This document shows positions 60,201 through 64,000 of a stretch of 64,000 nucleotides of DNA, one piece after another. Position 1 is the stretch's first letter. Each line of letters opens with the position of its first letter. The notes under the pieces are model-generated. The model saw nothing but the letters and a program-made list of their open reading frames with translations. It ran no database searches and was not told the origin of the DNA. The position numbers and the translations under genes were made by a program. The DNA comes from Macrocystis pyrifera (Eukaryota; Sar; Phaeophyceae; Laminariales; Laminariaceae), in contig JASSKH010000046.1 of the NCBI GenBank assembly GCA_031763025.1, positions 62,001 to 126,000 on the forward strand, written 5' to 3'.

Positions 60201-62211
60201 CCGTCCTGCACACAGGGTGAGTCTATATTCTGGGGACTTCCACAGTATTGTTTGCTGAGCGTTGTTTCGCGCTTACTGTAGAATTATGCCTACGGAAACC
60301 CACAGTTTCCATGAAAGGTCTTAATTTCAAAGATACCCGCCAGTATTTTCCAGGTACAGCTTGCTATGAGCACGGTTCTTAAAGCGGAAAGTTCCAAAAC
60401 GTTCGGAAAACCCCGATACAAGCAATTCTGGGGCCGGTGTTGGGGCCAAGATCGGCTTCAGAAAACTGAGGGGGATGTTTAATTCGAAGCGGCGAGATTC
60501 CGAGACCTCGGCAGACATCGATCGACGTAACGAACGACTGTGTCACGCATTCTGAACGGAGTGCGCTCGTTAAGGGCTCCGACCCACCCTAGGGTAACTG
60601 TGTTAACACAATGGATGGTGACATGTGGCGGGCGATGGCCAGGCGTATGATAAAAAAAACAATCGGCTGCTGGTGTGCACAAAACAGATGAAGAACTGTC
60701 TCAAATGGCAAAATATATATTTTTTATTCAGGTTTGGGACAAGAGCGTGTATAGGACGCCGGCGGCAAGCTCTCTCGCCCCCTAGACCATCTAGACCATC
60801 TAGACCATCTAGACCATATAGACCATCTAGACCATCTAGACCATCTAGACCATCTAGACCATCTAGACCATCTAGGCCATCTAGACCATCTAGACCCTGG
60901 ATGTACCTGATGTCGTCGAGGCCGTCATCTATACTGGTTGGCCTTGCCCGACACCAAGTGGGTTGGTCGTGGACTGCGTCTACGTCGAGATCGAACGTCT
61001 GTCGTTGCACGAGCTATTTTTTCATCAATGCGTTGACAATTTGGGCGTGGTCTGGTGGAGTGTAGGGGGAGGCTGGCTCCTGTGGAGCAGATCAGACCTT
61101 TCTGGGCGTGGGGTGGAGTGGTGTCGTGTGGTGTGATACCGAGTTGGTTGTGACGGGGTGTGGTGGTGTCGGGTATGGTAGGCCGGGGTAGGTGGGGACC
61201 CGGCCTACTGGAGGAGGAGGTGGGAATGGAGAGCAACTGAGACTTTGGGGGGGGGGGGGGGGGCGGGCGTCGGGTGAAGGGATGATGGAGACGAGGGGGG
61301 TGAGTAAGGTGTTCGAGGGAGGTGGGAAGGCCGGGGGGGGGGGTACTCATATTCATGCATGGTCGTAGCCGTATGACCTCAGACCCTCGCATCCCTACAA
61401 TGCCGAGACGGAGCACTTCCGGTTTCACCGACCAGACACACGTTTCATTGCCCCAAGCGCGAAGCGCCGTGGGTTGTTGGGCGAGTCGCACGAAGGGTTA
61501 GGCTTCATCTTACTCGGAACCGCTTGTGAGGCGGAATTGAATCTGGATGGCAGCTTCAACGAGACAATTTTTTTTCCGGTGAAGTCACTTGCAGAAACAG
61601 CATTAGAGGTACTGCGTAACTAACTCGTGGGTGCATTACCATAAGCACTACGTGATGCTATCACTCCCCTTGTGCGGAGTTAATGTTCTCCACCATGCGC
61701 CAATGATCTCACTTGGTCGCCAGCTGAGACCGACCGCCAGAACAAAAAACAAACAAACTAAAGATACCCTGGTGGTCTAGCTCACGTAATAAGCGGCATG
61801 TTTCACAGCGTCGTCGCCAACCGACGCCAACCCAACCTACATGTATAAGAGATGGGGGGCAGAGGGGGGAGGGGTGTACTCGAAGTTGTATGGCGGTGGT
61901 CGTATGACCATATAGGAGGGGTAACAAAAGAATCTCCCATACAGCGTTCCCGCCACCGGCAACGGAACGTCAACCGCCAGCCCCCCCGCGCGCCCGTCTC
62001 CCTCACCTCCCTTCCAGAACCTTGCCGTCCATGAATGACCACGTAAAGAAGTCCGACTCGGGATCTCCCAGCGTCGACAACGCGCAAAGCGTAGACTTTT
62101 TGTAGGGCTCGGCAACGTAGGGCCACGGAGAGCCCGAGATGACCTTGTACTCGTTCCGCACAGTCATTCCCAGGGCCGAAACGCTCGGGAGGGTGCTGGG
62201 GGTCACCGCTC
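31869..62211 (-). CDS. Tyrosinase-like copper protein gene, 13 exons over ~30 kb, 5' end missing
   Basis: Thirteen exons in the order 62007-62211, 58145-58253, 53044-53166, 50152-50227, 48190-48291, 45843-45970, 42016-42117, 40876-41038, 38862-39085, 37374-37480, 36142-36261, 34477-34639 and 31869-31982 join with fully consistent phases. They give 577 residues plus a stop. CuA ligands are visible in DCDHWHDDAG and IMTHHVGF, followed by FEQAL and IPYWEYT. CuB ligands are visible in GTHGPVHI and DPLFWVIHPAAERLL. The arrangement fits the common central domain of tyrosinases, catechol oxidases and hemocyanins (binuclear copper, o-hydroxylation or oxidation of phenols). The product ends MYNEYRWDHCA. 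The start codon and any signal peptide lie upstream of 62211 and were not found. Introns total 28.6 kb and are almost entirely repeats. Enzymatic activity cannot be shown from sequence alone. Confidence 0.9.
32031..32286. mobile_element. S-family element with inverted ends
   Basis: GCGTTCTACGATAGAGG at the left and GTATCGTAGAATGC at the right, internally in the opposite direction to the copy at 2877. It begins 49 bases upstream of the last tyrosinase-like exon. Confidence 0.75.
33006..33118 (-). repeat. Q-family repeat, reverse orientation
   Basis: On the minus strand it reads TGGAGGTGTCTC, GGTGCTCGGTCTCGAAACGG, GTGGTCAATGGTCCAATGAC, TGAGTACACC and then C. Confidence 0.8.
33327..33873 (-). 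repeat. P-family repeat, reverse orientation
   Basis: A near-full copy. On the minus strand it runs from GTAGGTTGGGTTGGCGTCG to a GAGTACATCCCTCCCTCCC end. A second, truncated 3' end follows at 33898-34009 across a short AT-rich spacer. Confidence 0.85.
33898..34009 (-). repeat. P-family 3'-end fragment
   Basis: Minus strand: CCGGATGTGCTCCGTCCTC, GGCCATGCATGGCATGAGTAC then C. It stands in the same head-to-tail relation to the neighbouring copy as the pair at 462-1107. Confidence 0.7.
34477..34639 (-). CDS. Tyrosinase-like gene, exon 12 of those visible
   Basis: Acceptor CATGCAG, phase 2 entry. It encodes FDFDEVWGYTHGYVVGETG, CNWEDV, DMPSCTKGICGGH and VDVLPFR. This is the family's conserved W-G-Y segment, then C-x-W and C-T-x-x-x-C. 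The donor is AGA|GTGAAG or, equivalently, GTGAAG|GTCCGC. Confidence 0.88.
35220..35328. mobile_element. TA-flanked palindromic MITE, copy 5
   Basis: TTACGGGGGTCCATAGTTAA at the left, ACTATGGTCCCCCGTAGTA at the right. The arms come from the two sub-types (GGTCC and GGACC), so it may be a recombinant. Confidence 0.85.
35491..35728 (+). repeat. 9-bp minisatellite (AGATCATAC) with a duplicated flank
   Basis: A 27-base block beginning CTAGATACTAACCTGCCG occurs at 35491 and again at 35588. It is followed by about 12 near-perfect AGATCATAC units up to 35728. All frames of a 9-bp repeat stay open, so the long frames here are artefacts. Confidence 0.9.
35870..36055 (+). repeat. GGGA-rich low-complexity tract
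   Basis: Mostly (GGGA)n with interruptions. On the minus strand it is a pyrimidine tract in the intron between exons 11 and 12 of the tyrosinase-like gene. Confidence 0.85.
36142..36261 (-). CDS. Tyrosinase-like gene, exon 11 with CuB histidine
   Basis: Acceptor GCCTCAG then T, completing a Gly codon. It encodes HVGDMYTSSAPYDPLFWVIH, then PAAERLLSWRRKVAMDGVDG. DPLFWVIH contains the last CuB histidine, with the 'DPxFWxxH' signature of tyrosinases. Donor GG|GTGAGA, phase 2. Confidence 0.92.
37107..37230 (+). repeat. Q-family repeat, diverged
   Basis: GCACCCAAAAGTTGGAGGTA, GCGTCTCGATCGAATGCG, ATCAACAATGAGTACGCCG and then C-rich sequence. A P-type 3' end (ACGGCCATGCATGACATCGA) follows at 37255-37318, 56 bases from the donor of exon 10. 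Confidence 0.65.
37374..37480 (-). CDS. Tyrosinase-like gene, exon 10
   Basis: Acceptor CCCGCAG, phase 0. It encodes KYSSDENRFTIAGHEDDEV, then ETLWRKILSALCDPG. The ETWRKIL..LCxPG segment precedes the CuB 'MHTSS..DPxFW' block in relatives. The donor GG|GTGCAG is weak but is the only one that keeps the frame into exon 11. Confidence 0.85.
37690..38430 (+). repeat. Diverged ~110-bp tandem repeat (GCCGGCACCA..GTCTCCCTCAAC)
   Basis: Repeated blocks (CAGCCGGCACCA, AGCACCGTCTCCCTCAACA, AACAAACAAA) at about 37690, 37869, 37981, 38090 and 38395, with CAG/CAC-rich filler. The alanine/proline/serine-rich frames it opens are low complexity. Confidence 0.55.
38862..39085 (-). CDS. Tyrosinase-like gene, exon 9
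   Basis: Acceptor TTTTTCAG then GG, completing a Gly codon. It encodes INAMIPLVTKYLWRKGYLRL, CTEGEHGIGRFSTCRASC and MTPYDVLVDTM. It has five cysteines, like the cysteine-bearing insert between the two CuB motifs of relatives. Donor ATC|GTGAGC, phase 0. Confidence 0.88.
39185..39290 (-). repeat. P-family 3'-end fragment
   Basis: Minus strand GACCCTGCTCCGTGCCGGC, CTACAGCCATGCATGGG then a C-rich tract, which lies about 35-100 bases upstream of the acceptor of exon 9. Confidence 0.65.
39710..39790 (+). repeat. P-family 3'-end fragment ending in C
   Basis: GTCTATGGTCACACGACCAC, GCATGAGATCGAGGAC, CTCCTATCGAGTACC then C. This is the long-terminus variant also seen at 85-395 and 58318-58858. Confidence 0.7.
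39889..39998. mobile_element. TA-flanked palindromic MITE, copy 6
   Basis: TTACGGGGGGTCCATAGTTAA and TTAACTACGGACCCCCGTAA, flanked by TA. A clean copy of the GGTCC sub-type. Confidence 0.9.
40407..40434 (+). repeat. G run of about 28
   Basis: An uninterrupted G tract in the intron between exons 8 and 9. On the coding strand it is poly(C). Confidence 0.9.
40876..41038 (-). CDS. Tyrosinase-like gene, exon 8 with CuB HxxxH
   Basis: Acceptor GTTTCTAG, phase 0. It encodes SVTDMVSCEAYQKCF, then CLNGGTHGPVHIITGGEW. HGPVH supplies the first two CuB histidines. Donor CTCG|GTAAG, phase 1. Confidence 0.92.
41100..41310 (+). repeat. GGGGA-rich low-complexity tract
   Basis: A purine tract built of AGGGG and GGGAA units. 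On the coding strand it is a pyrimidine tract 60-270 bases upstream of the exon 8 acceptor. Confidence 0.85.
41835..41965 (+). repeat. ACC/GCC trinucleotide tract
   Basis: An imperfect (ACC)n tract turning into (GCC)n, just downstream of the exon 7 donor on the coding strand. Confidence 0.85.
42016..42117 (-). CDS. Tyrosinase-like gene, exon 7
   Basis: Acceptor CTTCGCAG, donor CAG|GTAGGG, both phase 0. It encodes EAWSNVHNPYGLLRAPWNTD, then PTPYVTRHNLTNGQ. The N-x-YGLLRxPWN-x-x-PTPYVTR block is shared with algal and oomycete tyrosinase-like proteins as I recall them. Confidence 0.9.
42394..42905 (+). repeat. P-family repeat, near-full-length
   Basis: From GGGTTGGCGTCGGTTGG to CATGCATGATAATGAGTAC(A)CCC. 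It is one of the best-preserved copies (TGTCTGCCTGGTCGGTGAAA intact). The preceding C-rich and ATAT spacer is as in the other copies. Confidence 0.88.
43117..43185 (+). repeat. (CAA)n microsatellite
   Basis: An imperfect CAA array with one CAC interruption. It gives poly-Asn, poly-Gln or poly-Thr frames that are not genes. Confidence 0.9.
43648..43912. mobile_element. S-family element with inverted ends
   Basis: CTGCGCTAGAGGTTGCACC on the left, TCGTAGAACGCC on the right. Internally TTTTCTGAATGAAGGGGCTCC and GAGCTCCTTAAAGTTAAGTT. Confidence 0.7.
44766..45607 (-). pseudogene. Decayed duplicates of tyrosinase-like exon 6 and its flanks
   Basis: Three blocks (44766-44940, 45302-45490, 45498-45607) repeat the exon 6 donor-side intron and part of the exon. 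The marker GAATCCCTTACTCC, CTTCTCGACAGGAAA and AGAAACCCTGACCTG on the + strand recurs in each. The middle block keeps ADNDFHAVCKGCLGA, against intact PDNDFHTVDKGRWAF. The third keeps only FMADDE. Frames are broken or residues lost, so only the copy at 45843-45970 can be functional. Confidence 0.7.
45151..45216 (+). repeat. Uninterrupted G run of 66
   Basis: Sixty-six consecutive G by count in this window, between the decayed exon duplicates, followed shortly by a P-type 3' end (GGCCATGGTCATGCATGATA, about 45245-45285). Its length should be treated as approximate because such runs are hard to sequence. Confidence 0.8.
45843..45970 (-). CDS. Tyrosinase-like gene, exon 6
   Basis: Acceptor TTGCGCAG then CG, completing a Ser codon. 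It encodes SKGLDSYGESIVFDDEWLG, then SPDNDFHTVDKGRWAFLPVK. The 'IFDDDWFG..SPxNDxHTVxxGRWA' block is typical of the family. The donor CAG|GTTTGG is a weak GT site but keeps the frame into exon 7. A C run lies about 55 bases upstream of the acceptor. Confidence 0.88.
47890..48000 (+). repeat. R-family repeat with central C run
   Basis: GAGGTACAGAGCCACTCG, ATACGGGGTCA, GTGGCATCACCTA, C run, TACCGCAGCA. It parallels 14410-14560 and runs directly into a Q-family copy. Confidence 0.65.
48000..48145 (+). repeat. Q-family repeat with C-rich end
   Basis: GAGCGCCCAAATGCTGGAGG, GGTGCTCCGTCTCGACAGGG, GTGGTCAATGG, AGGAATACACTC then C-rich units. It ends 45 bases from the donor of exon 5. Confidence 0.8.
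48190..48291 (-). CDS. Tyrosinase-like gene, exon 5 with CuA histidines
   Basis: Acceptor ACCCAG then GC, completing a Gly codon. It encodes IMTHHVGFTLLFEQALQV, then NPAVSIPYWEYTID. HH plus FxxxFExxL and PYWxY is the CuA signature of tyrosinase/hemocyanin domains. Donor GATT|GTGAGT, phase 1. Confidence 0.93.
48437..48715 (+). repeat. 15-bp minisatellite (GATGATGATCAATAT)
   Basis: About 18 units of GATGATGATCAATAT with GTG/ATG variants, tapering into (GAT)n to about 48775. All frames stay open on both strands, so the aspartate-rich, methionine-rich and isoleucine-rich readings are not genes. Confidence 0.92.
49584..49692. mobile_element. TA-flanked palindromic MITE, copy 7 (opposite orientation)
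   Basis: TTACGGGGGACCATAGTAAA and TTTACTATGGTCCCCCTTAA, with the interior reversed relative to copies 1-3. Confidence 0.88.
50152..50227 (-). CDS. Tyrosinase-like gene, exon 4, first CuA histidine
   Basis: Acceptor TTTTTCCAG, phase 0. It encodes GIGYFVGMHLEGAG, then VTDCDHWHDDAG. The C-D-H-W-H-D-D block carries the first CuA ligand; several His are candidates. Donor GCCG|GTAAGC, phase 1. At 76 bases it is the shortest exon of the gene. Confidence 0.9.
50255..50960 (+). repeat. Degenerate tandem repeat of CGGGACGAGCAAAA-type units
   Basis: The core GGGACGAG(C/A)AAA recurs over 700 bases with variable spacing of roughly 12-30. It fills the intron just upstream of exon 4 on the coding strand. 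Open frames here are a by-product. Confidence 0.7.
51165..51225 (+). repeat. Uninterrupted C run of 61
   Basis: Sixty-one consecutive C by count, in the intron between exons 3 and 4. On the coding strand it is a G run. Confidence 0.8.
52528..53030 (+). repeat. P-family repeat abutting a splice donor
   Basis: From TTGGTTGACGTCGGTTGG to CGAGTACACCC with a C-rich end at about 53030. The donor of tyrosinase-like exon 3 (minus strand) is at 53043, only about 14 bases away. Confidence 0.85.
53044..53166 (-). CDS. Tyrosinase-like gene, exon 3
   Basis: Acceptor AATTGCAG and donor AAG|GTACGT, both phase 0, 41 codons. It encodes YVRREIRQLTTQDREAFLDA, then METIYRVSTAAGESRYGEEY. The 'YVRREIRxLTxxDRExFLDAM' helix precedes the CuA site in the tyrosinase domain of these proteins. 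It is squeezed between a P repeat (14 bases on one side) and a transposon-like element (38 bases on the other). Confidence 0.92.
53205..54082. mobile_element. 878-bp PIF/Harbinger-like element (TTA target duplication)
   Basis: The ends GGGCCCATCTTA (53205) and its inverse TAAGATGGGCTC (to 54082) agree at 11 of 12 positions. Both sides carry TTA (53202-53204, 54083-54085), the 3-bp duplication typical of PIF/Harbinger transposons, whose ends often start GGGCC. The sub-terminal parts are A/T-rich and the core is GC-rich, with open frames on both strands (53214-53852 minus, 53459-53953 plus). No DDE transposase motif was seen, so it is probably non-autonomous. Confidence 0.6.
54349..54588. mobile_element. 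S-family element, diverged
   Basis: Inner blocks AAGAAGCTCCATACCTGACC, GGCCCAAGTATACAAAAACG and AAGGAACCCCGTCATTCAGA, ending TATATCGTAGAACG. The left inverted end is eroded. Confidence 0.65.
54826..54912 (+). repeat. Q-family repeat fragment ending in C
   Basis: AAAAAGGGATGATTGGTCAA, CAAATGACTAATGTAAGC, AATGAGTATCCCC then a C run. Confidence 0.7.
55985..56240. mobile_element. S-family element, well preserved
   Basis: CTGAGGCTCCTCACTTGACC, AAGGAGCTCCATACC, GATGAATAATCCCATGGCCC, AAGGAACCCCGTCCTTCAGA and CTATCGTAGAACGC. It matches the copies at 32031 and 54349 block by block. Confidence 0.75.
56342..56558. mobile_element. TA-flanked MITE copy 8, interrupted by copy 9
   Basis: The left arm TTACGGAGGACATAGTAAATA runs to CTATTTTTGACCAACA at about 56416. 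After the inserted element, the right arm resumes as GGTTCTGTTTACTATGC and ends CCCCCGTCATA. Confidence 0.8.
56422..56529. mobile_element. TA-flanked MITE copy 9, nested inside copy 8
   Basis: A complete GGTCC sub-type element (TTACGGGGGTCCATAGTTAA to TTAACTATGGACCCCCGTAA) in reversed internal orientation, sitting between the arms of copy 8. It is therefore younger than its host element. Confidence 0.85.
56858..56965. mobile_element. TA-flanked palindromic MITE, copy 10
   Basis: TTACGGGGGACCATTGTAAATA and ATATGGACCCCCATAATA, interior reversed (AGGGAAATATATAGGTTTT). Confidence 0.85.
57840..58100 (+). repeat. Imperfect (CAC)n / C-rich tract
   Basis: CAC-rich simple sequence with two copies of CACCGCTACCCC..CCCCATCGTCACCC. 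It lies within 45 bases of the donor of exon 2 on the coding strand, where it reads (GTG)n. Confidence 0.85.
58145..58253 (-). CDS. Tyrosinase-like gene, exon 2 of those visible
   Basis: Acceptor TTTCACAG then G, completing an Arg codon. It encodes EVTHMFKETGVQSVSLSQT, then VVSTGETSTMTAAVMVK. It lies upstream of the catalytic core and has no motif I can name. Donor AAG|GTGCGC, phase 0. Confidence 0.82.
58318..58858 (-). repeat. P-family repeat, reverse orientation
   Basis: Minus strand from GGGTTGGGTTGGCGTCGG to the long terminus (GAGATCGAGTGCATCTCTCC, TATCGAGTACACC) and a C run. That C run and the adjoining C/T-rich stretch lie 20-75 bases upstream of the exon 2 acceptor. Confidence 0.88.
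58854..58879 (+). repeat. G run at the 5' end of a P repeat
   Basis: About 26 G preceded by an AT-rich (ATATAATATATATAATAT) spacer at the 5' side of the minus-strand P copy. Confidence 0.85.
59985..60100 (+). repeat. Degenerate telomere-like CCCTAA repeats
   Basis: CCTTAACCCTACCCCAACCC, GGCCTAACCCTTAC and CCAAACCCGAACCC resemble eroded (CCCTAA)n or (CCCTAAA)n. A shorter piece, ATAACCCTAACCCAAACCC, is at about 58953. Interstitial, in an intron. Confidence 0.5.
60781..60898 (+). repeat. 9-bp minisatellite (TCTAGACCA)
   Basis: About 13 units of TCTAGACCA with few variants. All frames stay open (PSR, GLD), so the long frames are artefacts. Confidence 0.92.
61335..61850 (-). repeat. P-family repeat, reverse orientation
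   Basis: Minus strand from GGTTGGGTTGGCGTCGGTTG to CATGCATGAATATGAGTACC plus C. A second 3'-end fragment (GAGTACACCCC on the minus strand) is at about 61860-61920, again head-to-tail. Confidence 0.85.
62007..62211 (-). CDS. Tyrosinase-like gene, first visible exon
   Basis: Acceptor GGGCTCAG then GA. The donor GGGAG|GTGAGG leaves phase 2, which matches exon 2. It encodes VTPSTLPSVSALGMTVRNEY, PWPYVAEPYKKSTLCALSTL and FFTWSFMDGKVLEG. It enters in phase 1, so at least one upstream exon with the start codon is needed. I could not find one between here and the window end. A C run follows the donor by about 20 bases on the + strand side. Confidence 0.8.
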
Positions 62212-62384
62212 CTGAGCCCCCGGCCTCCTTCTCCGCGAACTCTCCGCCTTATCGCAGGCGACCGAGACGGAAACTAGGTGTCAGGAGACGGCAGGATACG
62301 TCTGTGATAGAGGGGGGTTCAAGACTCAAGCTAGGTACTACATTGCGTTTAATTGGTGCCAAATACCAACTACCAGGTAGCTGC

Positions 62385-62493
62385 TAATACGGGGAACCAT
62401 AGTAAATAAGACCAAATATTGTTAGTAAAAACACTAATATATATGAGCTTTTGTGTGTACCGTGGGTCCTTTTTACTATGGCCCCCCGTAATA
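62385..62493. mobile_element. TA-flanked palindromic MITE, copy 11
   Basis: AATACGGGGAACCATAGTAAAT and TTTACTATGGCCCCCCGTAA, interior reversed. Confidence 0.82.
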
Positions 62494-62739
62494 GTTCGGG
62501 TATTTCTACTAGTAATAATTACATTGGGCCCCGCTCTCGTCTTAAGGTCTGAGCGATTCTCCTATTTCCGCCCAGTGTGTGGTAAAAAAAAACATACCAG
62601 TATACATTCATAGCCATCGAAGTATCGCACGCAGCTCGCGAATATGAGTTTCAACGAAGTATCTGGACCTCACTCACAGCTGACGCAGTTGCTTCTATTT
62701 CTTTATCTATTATTTTTTTGTTTAAACGATACTTGAGAC

Positions 62740-62848
62740 TGTAACGGGGGGGCATAGTAAATAGGACCTACCGTATACACGAAAACCTATATATTCACCT
62801 ATCTTTACTAACAATATTTGGTCCGATTTACTATGGTTCCCCGTAATA
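62740..62848. mobile_element. TA-flanked palindromic MITE, copy 12
   Basis: GTAACGGGGGGGCATAGTAAA and TTTACTATGGTTCCCCGTAA, with the interior AATAGGACCTACCGTATACA in forward sense. Confidence 0.82.
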
Positions 62849-63009
62849 CACGTAGTTCAAGGAAGTGGGAGAGAAAATGCCGTCCACCGATCCCTCTCCG
62901 TTAACTCCTTCGAGACCTCAGGTATGATAACGTTTTCGCTCATGGCCTACTGCAGGAGAAGCTTGAGCGCCCGGCAGCACGCTTACGCGTCATCTTGAGC
63001 CCGTGCCGT

Positions 63010-63010
<1 letters not shown>

Positions 63011-63067
<57 letters not shown>
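63011..63067 (+). repeat. Uninterrupted C run of 57
   Basis: Fifty-seven C by count, followed by GTGCATTCAACCATTGTAAC. A similar sequence is found at about 35112 and 40556. Confidence 0.8.
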
Positions 63068-63069
<2 letters not shown>

Positions 63070-63869
63070 GTGCATTCAACCATTGTAACTCGAACAACCA
63101 ACCATTGTACCACCCCCCACCGGCGCAACGACCGTTTTTTTTTTTTGCTGTAGTCGTCACGTCTTACCGCTATTCGTTCCCTCTGAGCTCCCAAGAGGGT
63201 GTTCAGCTGTGTTCTTTCAGGCGGGCGGCTTTGCGTCGCTACCTCCAGCTAGAAACCAGTCAGTCGTCCATTCCAGCAAATGGACCAACTCACAGTCTGA
63301 ACAATTCATACCTCGGAGAGACCATTGCTTCCCCCCTCCGTTGTCTACGTCTTTCAGTGCATATATATATATATATTCCTGATTATTTCTATGACCTGTA
63401 TGATCTGTATGGTTTAGCTTATGCTGCCCGGTGGGAGCCGTAGAATCCGCATGACCTAGCGCACGAGTCCTGGGTTGGGTCTGTACCATGCAGGTCCCGC
63501 ACAATATGTGATAGCGGCAGGCGAGGAACTACAGCAGATTATCTACCGTAGATCATGATATGTTCGGGGGGGTGTCACCATTTAGGTGTGGGGGGTCATA
63601 CGCATATTCTGTGTCTCTGACGTCTCCCCAAATTTACGTCTCCCAGCATATTGGATCCGGGGTGGCGGTCAGTAGCGCTCACGGTTTCGCCAACATTCGG
63701 CAATAATGGTTGATAGATACGTACTGCCTGGTAGTCCACAAAAAAAAAAAAAAAACTCGTTGAACTTGCGCTATATCGGAGTAACGTACTAGGAGTGGCC
63801 GGAGTTCGTAGAGGTTGCATGTTGTGACGCTTAGCCCGCGCTTCGCTAATGGTTGATAGTGCACGCATT

Positions 63870-63952
63870 GAGACGATTTCGGGTTAAGGAACCCCGTCAT
63901 TCAGAAAACATTTTGGCGGAAATGTGCTACCTGGTACGTTTATCGTTGAACG
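63870..63952. mobile_element. S-family element, end fragment
   Basis: GACGATTTCGGGTTAAGGAA, CCCCGTCATTCAGAAAAC, and TTATCGTTGAACGC at the terminus. This is one arm of the S element. Confidence 0.65.
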
Positions 63953-64000
63953 CTCACTTCATGATCTACACTCCTCAGGGCAGATACATAGGCGCCTCAT

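Overview
This window is eukaryotic nuclear DNA. Coding sequence is split into short exons of about 60-340 bases with GT..AG borders. These are separated by introns of 1-5 kb packed with interspersed repeats, minisatellites and very long C or G runs. No bacterial-type operons, rRNA or convincing tRNA genes are visible. The encoded families (a tyrosinase-type copper protein and a leishmanolysin-like secreted metalloprotease), the giant introns and the repeat load suggest an alga of the stramenopile/ochrophyte kind, possibly brown-alga-like. That placement is an inference from family resemblance and is not proven.

Left part (1-15.6 kb, + strand). One isolated exon encodes an EGF-like domain plus a 70-residue tail (1979-2316). 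It may belong to the gene that follows or to a separate one. From 7046 a chain of exons encodes a leishmanolysin/gametolysin-like (M8, metzincin) zinc protease. The HExxH exon (7046-7312), the TLW exon (8972-9114), the exon with the third histidine and Met-turn (11274-11341) and a following exon (13039-13107) join with matching phases. A last exon begins at 15430, but its reading frame is less certain. A decayed second copy of the HExxH exon lies at 25980-26230, with a frameshift, a stop and HEMGN in place of HEMGH. A scrap of the TLW exon lies at about 9420-9485.

Middle part (15.6-31.8 kb). Apart from the pseudo-exon I see no convincing gene. The stretch holds 110-bp TA-flanked MITEs, a 213-bp fold-back element with perfect 17-bp inverted ends, a diverged tandem array of about 195-bp units, and C/G runs.

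Right part (31.87-62.21 kb, - strand). Thirteen exons can be chained with consistent splice phases into one tyrosinase-like gene of about 30.3 kb with 1,736 coding bases (577 residues plus stop, lacking only the first exon or exons). Both copper sites are visible: HWHDDAG/THHVGF for CuA, and HGPVHI plus DPLFWVIHP for CuB. The introns total about 28.6 kb. They hold at least three interspersed repeat families that end in C runs, a nested MITE-in-MITE insertion, an 878-bp element resembling a PIF/Harbinger transposon 38 bases from an acceptor, several 9-, 15- and ~110-bp tandem repeats, and a decayed multi-copy duplication of one exon.

The most unusual theme is the poly(C)-ended repeats. Two otherwise different families share the same 3' end, TGAGTAC(A/G)CCCC followed by more C. 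In many places their C tract lies within about 15-100 bases of a splice site, where it could serve as a polypyrimidine tract or, in the other orientation, as a G run just after a donor.
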